A DNA stretch of 64,000 nucleotides from Nesterenkonia pannonica. Lineage in GTDB: Bacteria > Actinomycetota > Actinomycetes > Actinomycetales > Micrococcaceae. The stretch lies in NCBI RefSeq assembly GCF_019575955.1, contig NZ_CP080575.1:1612001-1676000 (forward strand). Direction: 5' to 3'. The notes beneath the pieces are model-generated. The model did no database searches. It had not been told where the DNA came from and saw only the letters and a list, made by a program, of their open reading frames with translations. Of this stretch, positions 10,438-21,173 are shown piece after piece (the stretch's first letter is position 1; every line of letters starts with the position of its first letter). The position numbers and the translations under genes were made by a program.

Positions 10438-11574
10438 TCAGTCGCGAGGGCCCTCGTCTTCGTCTGAGCCGTGCTGGGAGTCATTGCCCAAGGTTTCGTC
10501 GATGTCGCCCTCTGGCCCCTGAAGATACTGTCGCCCGGCTGAGAGCGCAGGTACTGCTCAACGGCAGCCCCAGCTCCTCGGCATCCGGCACCGCATCGTC
10601 ACTGTGCACCAGCAGAGAGCGCTGCTGCTTGGTCGCGTACTGGTCGAAGTTCTGCTCGAGCTGCTCCACCACCTGCGCAACCTGAGGATTCTGCTGGACC
10701 TGGCGCGTAATGTCCGATTCGACCGCGCGAGCAGCCTCACGCAGATCATCAGTCGGAAGCATCAGCGCGCTCGCGGCGCCGACGTACTCCAGCGCGGCCA
10801 CTGCCACTTGGGGTACTTGCCCGACGCCAAATAGTGGGGCACGTGAACGGTGTACCCGACCACGTCATGGTAAGCGGCATCGAACCGGTGCTCCAGCATC
10901 TGAGAAAGGCCCGCCTCGACTTGGGCATTGGGCGACCACGTCGAGATGCCGCTCACCAGGTCCTCGCGATTGCCGTGGGCCGTCACTCCCAATGGACGAG
11001 TGTGCGGAGCAGGCAGCCCCAGCGCATCGGCGAAGACTGTCAGGCTCACCCCGAGATGGTTCGCCAGCTCGAGCAGCGTCTCCGCCACCTTCTCCCAGTG
11101 AAAGTCAGGCTCATCCCCGGTCAGAAGCAGGAAGTTTCGCCCCAGGGCGTCCTGCAGCTCGTACAGATCCAGCCGCGGCCCCTGGAATTCTGAGAAGCGG
11201 CTGTCGGTGAAGAGCATCCGCGGTCGACGGGACCGATAGTCGAACAGGGCGTCCACATCAAAGCTGGCCATCTGCCGGTGCGGCAGCGCAGACAGCAGCG
11301 AGTCGGCCATCTGCTCGGAGAGCTGGTAAGCGTCGGTGTGTCCCGCCACAGACACCAGCATGCTCAGGCCTTCGGCACTGCTGGGACCGTCCTGCCCGGG
11401 CTCGTTGGAGCGCATGACGAGTTCTCCCGCCTGACCGCCGTCCTCATCGGGGTGCGCCTCGTCCTGAGGCTCGGCGTGCAGGTGCAGGAGGCTGAAGCGG
11501 TCTCCATCGACACCTGACTGGCCGGGATCGAACTGATCGTTGGGGCCCACACTGCTCCTTCGCCGGGTAGCCAT
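10438..11574 (-). CDS. PAC2 family protein (proteasome assembly chaperone-like)
   Basis: Member of the bacterial PAC2 family, related in fold to archaeal/eukaryotic proteasome assembly chaperones. Repaired length about 378 residues. After an acidic N-terminus come LVSVAGHTDAYQLSEQMADSLL (family form GHVDAGQL), VDALFDYRSRRPRMLFTD, LLLTGDEPDFHWE, AETLLELANHLGVSLTVFADALGLPAPHTRPLGVTAHG and DVVGYTVHVPHYLASGKYP. The AG pairs at 11326 and 10870 read AY through GCTTAC on the coding strand. Frameshifts near 10800, 10575 and 10520 break the C-terminal part. With these repaired, an acidic tail ends DEDEGPRD at 10438. A proteasome role in this organism is inference. Confidence 0.75.
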
Positions 11575-11698
11575 TCTGTTCCTTGGGATGTGTGAGGAAC
11601 AGTCTGCCCACGTCCGTCATTCCCTGCGCCGCGCCACGCCCGGTCTGCGCCGAAGAGCGCCGGTTGTGCCGACGGCGCCGACGAGTAGGATCGGGCAC

Positions 11699-13249
11699 GT
11701 GATCAACGACTTCAAACCTTCACTGTCCGCTGTCTCCTCCGCCGTCGAGAAGGTCGACGCAGACGCGTTGGTGCTCGGAGGGCAAAGGGGCCGAAAGGCC
11801 CCGTGCTCCTGCCCAACCCGTTGGCTGACAATGCCGCGCGAAGCGTCGCCGACTCGCTGCAGGCTCTCGGCGCCTCAGGCTCCGAGGACCAGATTCTGCG
11901 CCTCCCCGGCGTCGACGGCTTCAAGTCCGAGACGCTCGTTCTGGTGGGAGTGGGAACTCTGACGGGCGAAGTCGACGGCGGCGTTTCGACGGAGGCCCTG
12001 CGGCGCGCGGCGGGATCCGCGGTCCGGCAGCTCTCGGGAGCCGACTCCATCGCTCTTGCACTTCCCTCGGCCACTGTCGAACAGGTCTCCGCTGTAGCAG
12101 AGGGCGCTGCGATCGGCGCGTACAGCTTCAACCACTTCAAAGGCAGCGAAGATGCTCGCCGCAAGGGACCTGCCTCAGAGGTCGTGGTGCTGACTCCGCT
12201 GAAGGAGAAGCACACCAAGGCAGCCATGGCCAGGGCCGGAGTGGTCGGCCATGCGGTTCGGGCCACTCGGGACCTCGTCAACACTCCCCCAAGCCACCTG
12301 TACCCGGAGTCCTTTGCGCAGATTGCGGAGAAGGCGGCGAAGGACTCGAAGACCAAGGTGAAGGTCTGGGCCCCCAAGGATCTGGAGAAGGAGGGCTTTG
12401 GGGTCTGCTCGGAGTGGGCAATGGGTCCTCCTGGGGACCCCGGATGGTCCGCATCGAGCACGCACCCTCGCGGCCCGCCGCGCACATCGCCCTGGTCGGC
12501 AAAGGCATCACGTTCGATTCGGGGGTCTCTCCCTCAAGTAAGCCAATGCAATGACTACCATGAAGCTCGACATGGCCGGGGCCGCGACGGTCCTCTCCAT
12601 CGTGCTCGCCGCAGCCGAGCTCAACCTGCCGATCAGAGTGACGGGATGGCTCTGCCTTGCGGAGAACATGCCCTCCTCGACGGCGCAGCGACCGGAAGAC
12701 GTGATCAGCATCTACGGGGGCAAGACGGTGGAGGTGCTGAACACCGATGCCGAAGGGCGTCTGGTCCTGGCCGACGGCATCGTTGCTGCCTCTGAGGAGC
12801 AGCCGGACGCCATCGTCGACGTGGCCACGCTCACCGGCGCTCAGATGATCGCCCTGGGCAACCGCACCTTCGGCGTCATGGGCCACGAGAGTCTCCGCGA
12901 CAGCCTCGTAGAGGCGGCCGACGTGGCCGGGGAGTCCGCATGGGGCATGCCGATTCCTGAGGAGGCGCTCGCAGGGTTCCGCTCTGATGTGGCGGACCTG
13001 ACGAACACTGGCGCACGCGAGGGAGGCATGCTCAACGCCGCAGCCTTCCTCCGAGAGTTCGTCGGCGACCGGACAGACGCGGATGAGGATGCGCTGGACC
13101 CGGAGACACGGCGGATCCCATGGGCCCATGTCGATATCGCTGGCCCCTCCTTCAACGACAAAGGCCCCTACGGTTACATTCCCAAGGGAGGCACAGGAGT
13201 GACTGTACGGACGCTGATTTCGTATCTCGAAGGCCTGGCCCGAGCCTGA
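11699..13249 (+). CDS. pepA: leucyl aminopeptidase (M17)
   Basis: Dizinc/dimanganese cytosolic aminopeptidase. GTG start at 11699 ([14 protein letters not shown]). The N-terminal domain is followed by [20 protein letters not shown]. The catalytic domain has [32 protein letters not shown] and the hallmark [14 protein letters not shown]. The C-terminus [22 protein letters not shown] is complete. Frameshifts near 11775, 12400 (a G run) and 12525 (another G run) are single-base losses. A false TAA at 12538-12543 replaces SLKPANAMTTM, where CTCAAGCCGGCCAAT reads CTCAAGTAAGCCAAT. I read this as one intact gene. Confidence 0.93.
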
Positions 13250-13345
13250 TCGCCGAGCCTATCGGCGCGGATTCGCACTGATAGGCTGACTTCCAGCGAA
13301 GAGGGCGATCCAGCCCTTCAACGTCTCACTCAAGGAGCACATATC

Positions 13346-14736
13346 GTGGCCGAAGAATTCGACGTCCTCGTTCTCGGCGGAGGGAGCGCTACTATGCCGC
13401 CGCCCTTCGCGCAGTGCAGCACGGCTTCAGCGTCGGACTGATCGAGAAGTCAAAGCTCGGCGGGACATGCCTGCACACCGGGTGCATACCCACCAAGGCA
13501 TACCTGCACGCCGCTGAGATCGCCGACGAGGCGCGGTCCTCAGAGAAGTACGGCGTCAGAACCACCTTCGAGGGCGTCGACCTTGCGAAGGTGAAGGAGT
13601 ACAAGGACGGAATCGTCGCTAAGCAAGCACAAAGGCCTCACCGGTCTGCTGAAGATGCGGAAGATTCAGGTGATCGAGGGGAAGGCAAGCTCGTGTCCCC
13701 GCAGAGATCGACGTGGACGGCACCAGCTACAGCGCTCAGAACATCGTCCTGGCGACCGGTTCGACGGCGAAGACGTTCGGCCTGCCGCTGAGCGACAAAG
13801 TCATCACATCCACCGAGGCGCTCGAGATGGAGGAGCTCCCAAGTCAGCGATCGTTCTGGGCGGCGGAGTGATCGGCTCCGAATTTGCCTCAGTATGGAAG
13901 TCCTATGGGGTCGACGTCACCATCATCGAAGGGGCGCCCAGCCTGGTCCCCAACGAGGACCCTGACATCATCAAGCAGCTCGAGAAGACGTTCAAGGCTC
14001 GCGGCATCTCCTTCAGCACCGGAACCTTCTTCAAAGATGTGGAGGAGACCGCCGACGGGGTGAAGGTCACGCTGGAAGACGGCACGACGTTCGAGGCAGA
14101 CCTGTGCTTGGTCGCGGTGGGCCGAGGACCGGTCACCGATGGCCTGGGGCTCGAGGACCAGGGCATCACCCTGGATCGAGGCTTTGTCATGACGGACGAC
14201 CGCCTTCACACCGGCGTTGGAAACATCTACGCAGTGGGCGACATCGTCCCCGGCCTTCAGCTCGCGCACCGGGGCTATCAGCACGGCATCTTCGTTGCTG
14301 AGGAGATCGCTAACAACAGCCCTATGACTGTGCTGGACATCAACATCCCCAAGGTGACGTACTGCGAGCCCGAGATCATGTCCATCGGCTACACGCAGCC
14401 GATGGCGGAAGAGACCTACGGCAAGGACCAGATCGAGGTCACCAAGTACAACTTGGTAAGCAACGGAAGTCGTCCATCCTCGGGACCGGCGGAATCATCA
14501 AGATGATCGCTGTCAAGGGCGGCCCGATCGTGGGAGTCCACGGCATCGGCACCCGCATCGGTGAGCAGATCGGCGAAGCGCAGCTGATCGTCAACTGGGA
14601 GGCATACCCCGAAGACGTAGCCAGCCTCCTCCACGCACACCCCACCCAGAACGAAGCAATGGGTGAAGCGGCGATGGCGCTCTTCGGCCACCCCTGCACG
14701 GATAACGACCACTCGTCGACCACTCATATCGATTAG
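13346..14736 (+). CDS. lpdA: dihydrolipoamide dehydrogenase (E3)
   Basis: FAD enzyme that reoxidises lipoyl groups of 2-oxoacid dehydrogenase complexes. GTG start at 13346 (VAEEFDVLVLGGG). The redox-active motif is GGTCLHTGCIPTKAYLHAAE. Then come an NAD-binding GGGVIGSEFASVWKSYGVDVTIIE, the second FAD segment NIYAVGDIVPGLQLAHRG, and the C-terminal HAHPTQNEAMGEAAMALFG with the active-site His-Glu pair. Damage is heavy. GGGSAGYYAA has lost 4 bases near 13391. VAGKHKGL carries GCTAAGC at 13618-13624. YNLAGNGKS carries GTAAGC at 14456. Other frameshifts fall near 13700 and 13840. It stands 12 bp before the E2 gene and is probably cotranscribed with it. Confidence 0.93.
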
Positions 14737-14748
14737 GAGCCGGACATC

Positions 14749-16564
14749 ATGTCTGAGACTGTGAACCTTCCCGCCCTTGGTGAGTCCGTCACCGAGGGCA
14801 CCGTGACCCGCTGGCTCGTCGAGGTCGGAGAGGAGGTCGAGGTCGACCAGCCCATTGTGGAGGTGTCCACGGACAAGGTCGACACCGAGGTCCCCTCACC
14901 TATGGTAAGCACCATCGAGGAGAAGCTCGTCGACGAGGACGACACCGTGGAGGTCGGCGCCCCGCTCGTCAAGATCGGCGACGGCTCGGGCGGCGAGTCC
15001 GACGGGTCAGAGGGCGCTGAGCAGGACGACAGCGCCGATGAGTCCAACCAGCAGACGAAGGAGGAGCCTGAGGAGACTGCCGACTCGGCCGAGGAGGGGA
15101 CCGCCGAAAGCGGCGCCGCAGACACCTCTCCTGCCGCGGAGTCAGGCTCCGGAGGTGGAGGCGATGGTGAAGAGGTCACCCTCCCCGCCCTGGGCGAGTC
15201 CGTGACAGAAGGCACTGTCACGCGTTGGCTGGTTGCCGTGGGCGACGAGGTCGAGGTCGATCAGCCGCTGCTCGAAGTCTCCACCGACAAGGTCGACACT
15301 GAGGTTCCCTCCCCGTCGCAGGAACAGTCCAGGAGCTCAAGGTCTCTGAGGATGAGACCGTCGAGGTGGGAGCGGTTCTCGCTCTCATAGGATCCGGATC
15401 TGCAGGCGGCGGTTCCGCGCCCAGCGCCGAGCCCGAGCCCGAGCCGGAATCTGAGCCTGAGACTCAGCCGGAAGGTGAGCCCGAGCCGGAATCGCGGAAG
15501 GACACCGCCCCGCAGGAGGAAGAAGCAGCTGAGGCCGCATCCTCTGAGCAGGCGTCCGCAGACGACGCGGTGGAGTCGAGCAGTCATGAAGACCCCTCCC
15601 CGTGGAGAAGGAATCTGCTGCGGCCTCCGATGCTTCCGGCGAAGCATCCGGAGAGAGCTATGTGACTCCCTCGTCCGGAAGCTTGCGAAGAAGGAGGGCA
15701 TCGACCTCTCCGAGATCCAAGGCACCGGAGTCGGAGGGCGCATCCGCAAACAGGATGTGCTCGACGCGGCAGAGTCCAAGAAGTCGGAGCTACCAGGGCG
15801 AAGCAGCTTCGCAGCCCGCTCCGGTGCAGCCCGACACCTCACAGCGCGGCAAGACCGAGAAGGCACCGCGCATCCGTCAGGTCATCGCCCAGCGCATGAC
15901 CGAGTCGCTGCAGGTCTCGGCTCAGCTGACTCAGGTCCATGAGGTCGACATGACTCGCATAGTCAACCTCCGGTCCAAGGCCAAGGCGTCCTTCCAGGAA
16001 GCCAACGGAGTGAAGCTGACCTACCTTCCCTTCATCGCTCAGGCCGTGACGGAGGCCCTCAAGCAGCACGCAGTCCTCAACGCTCAGTACGACGCGGACA
16101 CCAAGGAGATCACGTACCACGACGCTGAGCACCTTGCGCTTGCTGTCGACACTGACAAGGGTCTCTTCGTCCCCGTGGTCAAGGACGCCGGAGAGCTGAA
16201 CCTCGGCGGCCTCGCCAAGAAGATCTCCGACGTCGCGCAGCGGACCCGTCAGGGCAGCATCTCTCCCGAGGAGCTCAGCGGCGGAACCTTCACGATCACC
16301 AACCTGGGCTCGTTCGGGGCACTCTTCGACACCCCGATCATCAATCAGCCGCAGGCTGCGATCCTGGGCACCGGAACGATCGAAAAGCGGCCTGCCGTAG
16401 TGGCCGACGCCGATGGCAACGAGAGCATCGGCATCCGCCACCTGATGTACCTCTCGCTGACGTATGACCACCGCCTCGTCGACGGTGCAGACGCTTACCG
16501 GTTCCTTCAGACGCTCAAGGCGAGGCTCGAAGAGGCTCGCTTCGAAGGAGAGCTCGGCCTCTAG
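14749..16564 (+). CDS. sucB: dihydrolipoamide acyltransferase (E2) with two lipoyl domains
   Basis: Core subunit of a 2-oxoacid dehydrogenase complex. Two N-terminal lipoyl domains each begin [18 protein letters not shown] and carry the lipoylated Lys in [10 protein letters not shown]. They are joined by Glu/Ala/Ser-rich linkers. A peripheral subunit-binding segment follows ([27 protein letters not shown]). The catalytic domain has [13 protein letters not shown] and [15 protein letters not shown] (His-Asp active site). The first lipoyl domain has MVSTIEE where VAG is usual, through GTAAGC at 14905. Frameshifts fall near 15315, 15640 and 15665-15800. Actinobacterial E2 of this type is often annotated sucB but may serve pyruvate dehydrogenase. 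lpd, lipB and lipA close by fit either role. Confidence 0.9.
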
Positions 16565-17583
16565 CACGAGGCGACCCCCTTCGGCCTGCGCGCAGCAGGC
16601 GACTGAGGCCGCTTACGAGTGATTCTCGCTTACGGCCTTTCCTCTTCCCCTGCGGACCAGAGGGAAGCATCGTCGGCAGCTCTGCCAGGACTTCCTCATC
16701 AGTCTGAGCGCGAAGGTTCAGCGGCTCGGGATCAGCCGAAGCATAGACCTCTGCGGCAAACTCCCAGGCACCAGGCATATCGCCGTCCCCTGCTTCCAGA
16801 CACTCCTCGAGGAGGTCAGCAAGCCCCTCGCTCACCTGGGGACAGATCACTCGCAGCGGCGTGCGGCGACGACCCCGGCCCGGCGCCTCGCCTACCAAGC
16901 ACAGCCAGGCGACCTCGCCAGCGCCCTGACATCCTGTTCGCCGCTCACCGCATCATTGCCCATGCCCAGCAGATACGCGTCTCCCAAATCGGCAAGCACG
17001 GGTTTCCCCTCAGGCGTCAGGAGAATGTTCGCGGCCGTGACATCGCCATGGGAGGCACCCTGGGTGTGAAGATGGGCACATGCCTCCGCGATAGGGCTCA
17101 GCGCGGTCACCATCCGCGAGGGCGAGAGCACACCGCCATGGGTCAGCAGACCCGCCAGGGAACCCGCAGCAGCGACGTCGAGAAGCAGTCCGCGGTCGCC
17201 GTCCCCAGTATCCAGAGCGATGCCCCAGGCCCGCACCAGATGCGGATGCGCCAGCGGGACCATGGCGTCGAGCTCCGCTCGAAGGCTGTGCGACGACGGC
17301 GCGCTCCGAGGAGACTCCAGAGGCACCTTCAGCGCCAAGACCTCCGGAACAGCATCCCCAACGAGATCCACATGCACCCTGATGCCTCCGTCTCAAGACG
17401 CCGAACCTGCCATACCGCGCAGCGGCCGCCGATGCCCAGCAGACGTTCGCTCCTCAGACCAGCCACCTGCGGGCGGTGGGGAATCGACACTCTGCCGAAG
17501 TCGGAGGGCTCCAAAGTCATAGGATCAGCATTCAGCAGATCGCTGAACCCTGCAGAGCCTTTCCACAGATCGCGCCAGTCCAT
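16515..17583 (-). CDS. serine/threonine protein kinase-like protein
   Basis: Kinase-fold protein, around 350 residues. After a short N-terminus there is a glycine-rich segment ([13 protein letters not shown]), then ALKVPLES (the Lys pair position), [41 protein letters not shown] (catalytic loop HxDxxxxN-like and DLG instead of DFG) and a helical C-lobe. Frameshifts near 17375 and 16900 split it. The 3' end is uncertain: two GTAAGC elements at 16611 and 16628 and the overlap with the convergent E2 gene obscure the stop. I chose ATG at 17583 because the ATG at 17604 would overlap the lipB start. Activity is not certain, since DLG replaces the usual DFG and the Lys/Glu context is only partly clear. 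Confidence 0.6.
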
Positions 17584-17602
17584 AGGGCGTAGAGTGGGCG
17601 GC

Positions 17603-18324
17603 ATGGCTCTTGAATACCGGCGCCTGGGCTTCGACCCGCACCTGGTTGATTATGCAGACGCGTTCGCGCTTCAGAAACAGCTCCACGTTGACGCAATGGC
17701 GGACCCCTCACGCTCCACAGTCCTCCTCCTGGAGCATGCTGACGTCTACACGGCCGGTAAGCGCACCGAGGACCACGAGAAGCCCCGCGACGGCACACCA
17801 GTGGTGGAGGTCGATCGCGGGGAAAGATCACCTGGCACGGACGAGGGCAGCTCATCGGCTACCCTATTCTCCACCTCAAGCACCGGACTGTCGTGAAGAA
17901 ATATGTCTGGGCCCTCGAGGACACCATTATGAAGGTGCTTCGAGAGAGCTACGGAATCATCTCCACCCGGGTGGAGGGGCGCGTCGGAGTCTGGATCGTG
18001 GGCGACTCGGCATCCGGAACGCCCGACCGGAAGATCGCAGCGATCGGCGTGCGCAATCACCGCGGAGTCACCACTCACGGCTTTGCGCTGAACTGTTCGA
18101 ATGCGCAGTCTCCGTTCGAGAACATTGTTCCCTGCGGCATCGATGACGCTGAGACAACGTCCATCACCCGGGAGATCGGGCGCGTGGTCACGCCCGCGGA
18201 CGTCGTCGATCAGATAGAGCAGGAATTGCGTGCGGTCCTTCCACGTTTCGTCAAGGAGAGCGCAGACCAGGAAAGCAGCGGCTATGCCGACCCGGCGGCC
18301 AGCTCCGAGCGGGCCGCCCTCTAA
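17603..18324 (+). CDS. lipB: lipoyl(octanoyl) transferase
   Basis: Moves octanoyl from acyl carrier protein to lipoyl domains, the first step of lipoate assembly. The start MALEYRRLGFDPHLVDYADAFALQ is followed by VLLLEHADVYTAGKRTEDHE. Then, with a missing G near 17820, GGKITWHGRGQLIGYPI. The C-terminal half has the conserved Lys in DRKIAAIGVR, THGFALNCSN and the catalytic Cys in NIVPCGI. Length about 240 residues is normal. The next gene is lipA, 30 bp downstream, so the pair forms a lipoylation operon beside lpd and E2. Confidence 0.93.
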
Positions 18325-18354
18325 CACCTCGACCTTGAAGGAAGGTTCCATCAC

Positions 18355-19393
18355 GTGAGCGGATGCGCACCGACAAACTCAGCCTCCACCTCCATCGCAC
18401 CAGAGGGCCGACGCATGCTTCGCGTCGAGGCCAAGAACGCCGCGGTTCCGGTGGAGCGCAAACCGGAGTGGATGCGGACCAAGGTCAAGATGGGCCCGGA
18501 GTTCGCCGCCATGAAGAAGCGCGTCGGCGGGTCCGGGCTGCACACCGTGTGCGAAGAAGCAGGGTGTCCCAATATCTTCGAGTGCTGGGAGGATCGTGAA
18601 GCGACCTTCCTCATCGGAGGATCAGCCTGCACACGACGCTGCGACTTCTGCGAGATCGACACCGGTCACCCGCGGCGCTCGATGAGATGGAGCCGCTCCA
18701 GGTGGCACGATCGGTCGCCGAAATGCAGCTCCGGTACGCGACGGTGACGGGGTGGCCCGGGACGACCTCGCCGACGAGGGAGTCTGGCTCTACGCCGAAA
18801 CGATCCGCAAGATACACGAGCTCAACCCCGGCACCGGCGTGGAGATCCTCATCCCTGACTTCTCCGGCAAGGAGGAGAACATCGCAGGCATCTGCGAGGC
18901 CAAGCCAGAGGTCTTCGCGCACAACGTCGAAACTGTTCCGCGCATCTTCCGGCGCATCCGTCCGGCGTTCCGCTACGAGAGGTCTCTCGACGTCCTCACC
19001 CAGGGCCAGCGCCACGGCATGATCACCAAGTCCAACCTCATACTCGGCATGGGTGAAACGCGAGAAGAGATATCCGAGGCGCTGCGCGATCTGCACGACG
19101 CGGGCTGCGACCTGCTGACCATCACCCAGTACCTGCGCCCGACGCCCCGCCACCTTCCCGTGGACCGGTGGGTCAAGCCCCAAGAGTTCATGGAGATCTC
19201 CCAGGAGGCCGAAGAGATCGGCTTCCTCGGCGTGATGTCCGGCCCCCTTGTCCGTTCGTCCTACCGCGCCTACTCGCTCTGGGCGAAGGCGATGCAGAGA
19301 AAGGGCTTCGACATTCCTGCGGAGCTTGCTCACATTGAGCCCTCCGGCCAGACCAAGCAGGAAGCCTCCACACTCGTCGCCGCAGGCTTCTGA
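18355..19393 (+). CDS. lipA: lipoyl synthase (radical SAM)
   Basis: Inserts two sulfurs into octanoyl groups. The first cysteine motif is [12 protein letters not shown] (auxiliary cluster), the second is [11 protein letters not shown] (radical SAM CX3CX2C). Then come [65 protein letters not shown] and [25 protein letters not shown], with [10 protein letters not shown] near the end. A GTG start at 18355 ([11 protein letters not shown]) is used because the family's [12 protein letters not shown] motif lies about 20 residues in. Frameshifts near 18668 and 18750 split the frame. Sulfur supply and electron donors are not encoded nearby. Confidence 0.93.
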
Positions 19394-19442
19394 CCGATCC
19401 GCAGACGCACAGGCACTGCGATCCGGTACCCTGGAACGCATC

Positions 19443-20247
19443 ATGGCAAAGTCCGAATCCTCCCCACGCTCACCAAAGAGCAGGCCAAGGCCGAGCTGAA
19501 GCAGCTCCGCGCGCAGAACAAGCGGCAGAAGGCCGAGAAGAAGTCGCAGAAGAAGGCCAATAGGGAAAGAAGAGCGGCCAGGACGGCTTCTTCTCCCGCA
19601 TCAAGCAGGTCTTCAGCATGACGCGCACCTACGACCCGAACATCGGGTGGTGGATGGCGCTCGCGGCCCTCCTGGCTTTCGCCGTCACATTCGTGGTCGC
19701 CACGCTGCTGCTCAACTGGATCACAGGCCTCCTGGTCGGCCTCCCCAGCGCCTTGCTGGGCGCCCTCATTGTGATGAACCGACGCGCGGAGAAGGCCGCC
19801 TTCGCCCGCATCGAAGGAAGACCAGGCGCTGCTGCAGCAGCCCTGGGCACTCTCCGGCGAGGGTGGATCGTCGAGGAGGAGCCCATCCAGATGGACCCCA
19901 AGACACAGGATGCTGTGTTCCGGGTCATCGGCAAGCCAGGCGTCGTTCTCGTTACCGAAGGTCCGGCGGGCCGCGCCCAGAAACTGGGCGAGAAGACTCG
20001 CAAACGTCTCAAACCCGTGCTCCGCAACGAGGTGCCGGTCCATGTCGTGCAGACTGGACGCGGGGACAAGCAGGTTCCGCTGTCCAAGCTGACCAAGCAC
20101 ATCAAGAAGCTGGACAAGAAGCTCACCAAGCACGAAGTGCACGAGGTCGACCGGCGCATGTCCGCTCTCCCCTCGGCTCGGCCGCCGATTCCCAAAGGTG
20201 TGGATCCCTACAGAGCGCGACCGGACCGCAAAGCCCTCCGCGGCTAG
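19443..20247 (+). CDS. DUF4191 domain-containing membrane protein
   Basis: Actinobacterial DUF4191 protein, about 268 residues. It starts MAKSES and soon has a Lys/Gln-rich coiled segment (TKEQAKAELKQLRAQNKRQKAEKK). SRIKQVFSMTRTYDPNIGWWMALAALLAFAVTFVVATLLLNWITGLLVGLPSALLGALIVMNRRAEKAAF follows, giving two membrane spans. The cytosolic C-terminal domain is rich in Lys (KLTKHIKKLDKKLTKHEVHEV). Frameshifts fall near 19460 and 19565. It commonly sits just after lipA in Micrococcales, but a role in lipoylation is not established. Confidence 0.85.
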
Positions 20248-20362
20248 GTGGTAGAGTAGGCGGCTGTCTGGCAGGCGCGGGCTCAGCCTGTTGTCGTAGT
20301 CACCGAGCAATCGGCAGCTCGAGCTCTCCTTCAGGTCGTGAACCTGTTCCGGAGGCCAGGTA

Positions 20363-20387
20363 CCGCGCACATCACTGCTGTGCGCGG
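20363..20387 (+). promoter_or_regulatory. hairpin in the rpsD leader
   Basis: A 9-bp perfect stem (20363-20371 with 20379-20387) and 7-nt loop lies 48 bp upstream of rpsD, within a 188-bp gap after the DUF4191 gene. Ribosomal protein S4 autoregulates its own mRNA in several bacteria, so this could be a leader structure. A weak terminator for the upstream gene is equally possible. Confidence 0.35.
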
Positions 20388-20435
20388 CGCAATAAACACG
20401 ATGCCGTCGCCATTGAGCAGAAAGTTGCATGATCT

Positions 20436-21068
20436 ATGCCTAAGACCCCATTGCGCGCCCGACGGACGGTGAAGGCCTCCCGCGCCCTCGGCGTTGCGCT
20501 GACTCCCAAGGCCCAGAAGTACCTCGACCGTCGCCCCTACGGTCCCGGTCAGCACGGCCGTACGCGTCGTCGCACCGACTCGGACTACGCAGTGCGTCTG
20601 CGCGAAAAGCAGAAGCTCCGCGCCCAGTACGGCATCCGTGAGTCCCAGATGCTCCGCTACTACGAAGAGGCGAAGCGCCAGTCGGAGGGCCTGACGGGTG
20701 AGAACCTGATCGAGCTCCTCGAATCTCGCCTTGACGCTCTCGTGCTCCGCTCGGGCTTCGCTCGCACCATCGCCCAGGCGCGGCAGTTCGTGACCCACCG
20801 TCACATCACCGTGAACGGCAAGCGCGTGGACCGGCCCTCATACCGCGTCAAGCCCGGTCAGATCGTGCAGGTCCACGAGCGCTCTGAGAAGTTTGAGCCC
20901 TTCCAGGTTGCCGCTGCTTACGCGCACCAGGAGGTCCTCCCGTCCGTTCCCGGCTACCTGAGCGTGGATATCGAGAAGCTTCAGGCCACCTTGGTCCGCA
21001 AGCCTGCACGCGCGGAAGTTCCCGTGACGTGCGAAGAGCAGCTGGTCGTCGAGTACTACGCCCGCTGA
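20436..21068 (+). CDS. rpsD: 30S ribosomal protein S4
   Basis: Primary rRNA-binding protein of the small subunit body, 210 residues, one of the few undamaged frames here. MPKTPLRARRTVKASRALGVALTPKAQKYL, YGPGQHGRTRRR and the S4 RNA-binding domain (LDALVLRSGFARTIAQARQFVTHRHITVNGKRVDRPSYRVKPGQIVQV) are all present. The end EVPVTCEEQLVVEYYAR is invariant in actinobacteria. The only oddity is AAAYAH where AAAGAH is usual, from GCTTAC at 20926-20931. This stands alone rather than in the rpoA operon, as is usual in Micrococcales. Confidence 0.97.
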   Translation: MPKTPLRARRTVKASRALGVALTPKAQKYLDRRPYGPGQHGRTRRRTDSDYAVRLREKQKLRAQYGIRESQMLRYYEEAKRQSEGLTGENLIELLESRLDALVLRSGFARTIAQARQFVTHRHITVNGKRVDRPSYRVKPGQIVQVHERSEKFEPFQVAAAYAHQEVLPSVPGYLSVDIEKLQATLVRKPARAEVPVTCEEQLVVEYYAR

Positions 21069-21082
21069 GTCCTTTTCATGGC

Positions 21083-21125
21083 TGAGAGAGCCCGCCGCTG
21101 CCTCCGGGCACGGCGGGCTCTCTCA
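21083..21125 (+). terminator. rpsD hairpin terminator
   Basis: A perfect 15-bp inverted repeat (21083-21097 with 21111-21125) and 13-nt loop starts 15 bp after the rpsD stop. The stem is GC-rich at the loop end and purine/pyrimidine at the base. Confidence 0.85.
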
Positions 21126-21173
21126 TTCCCGCTAAACTTGCACGGCACCGCATTCGAATGAGTTGGAGGACCA

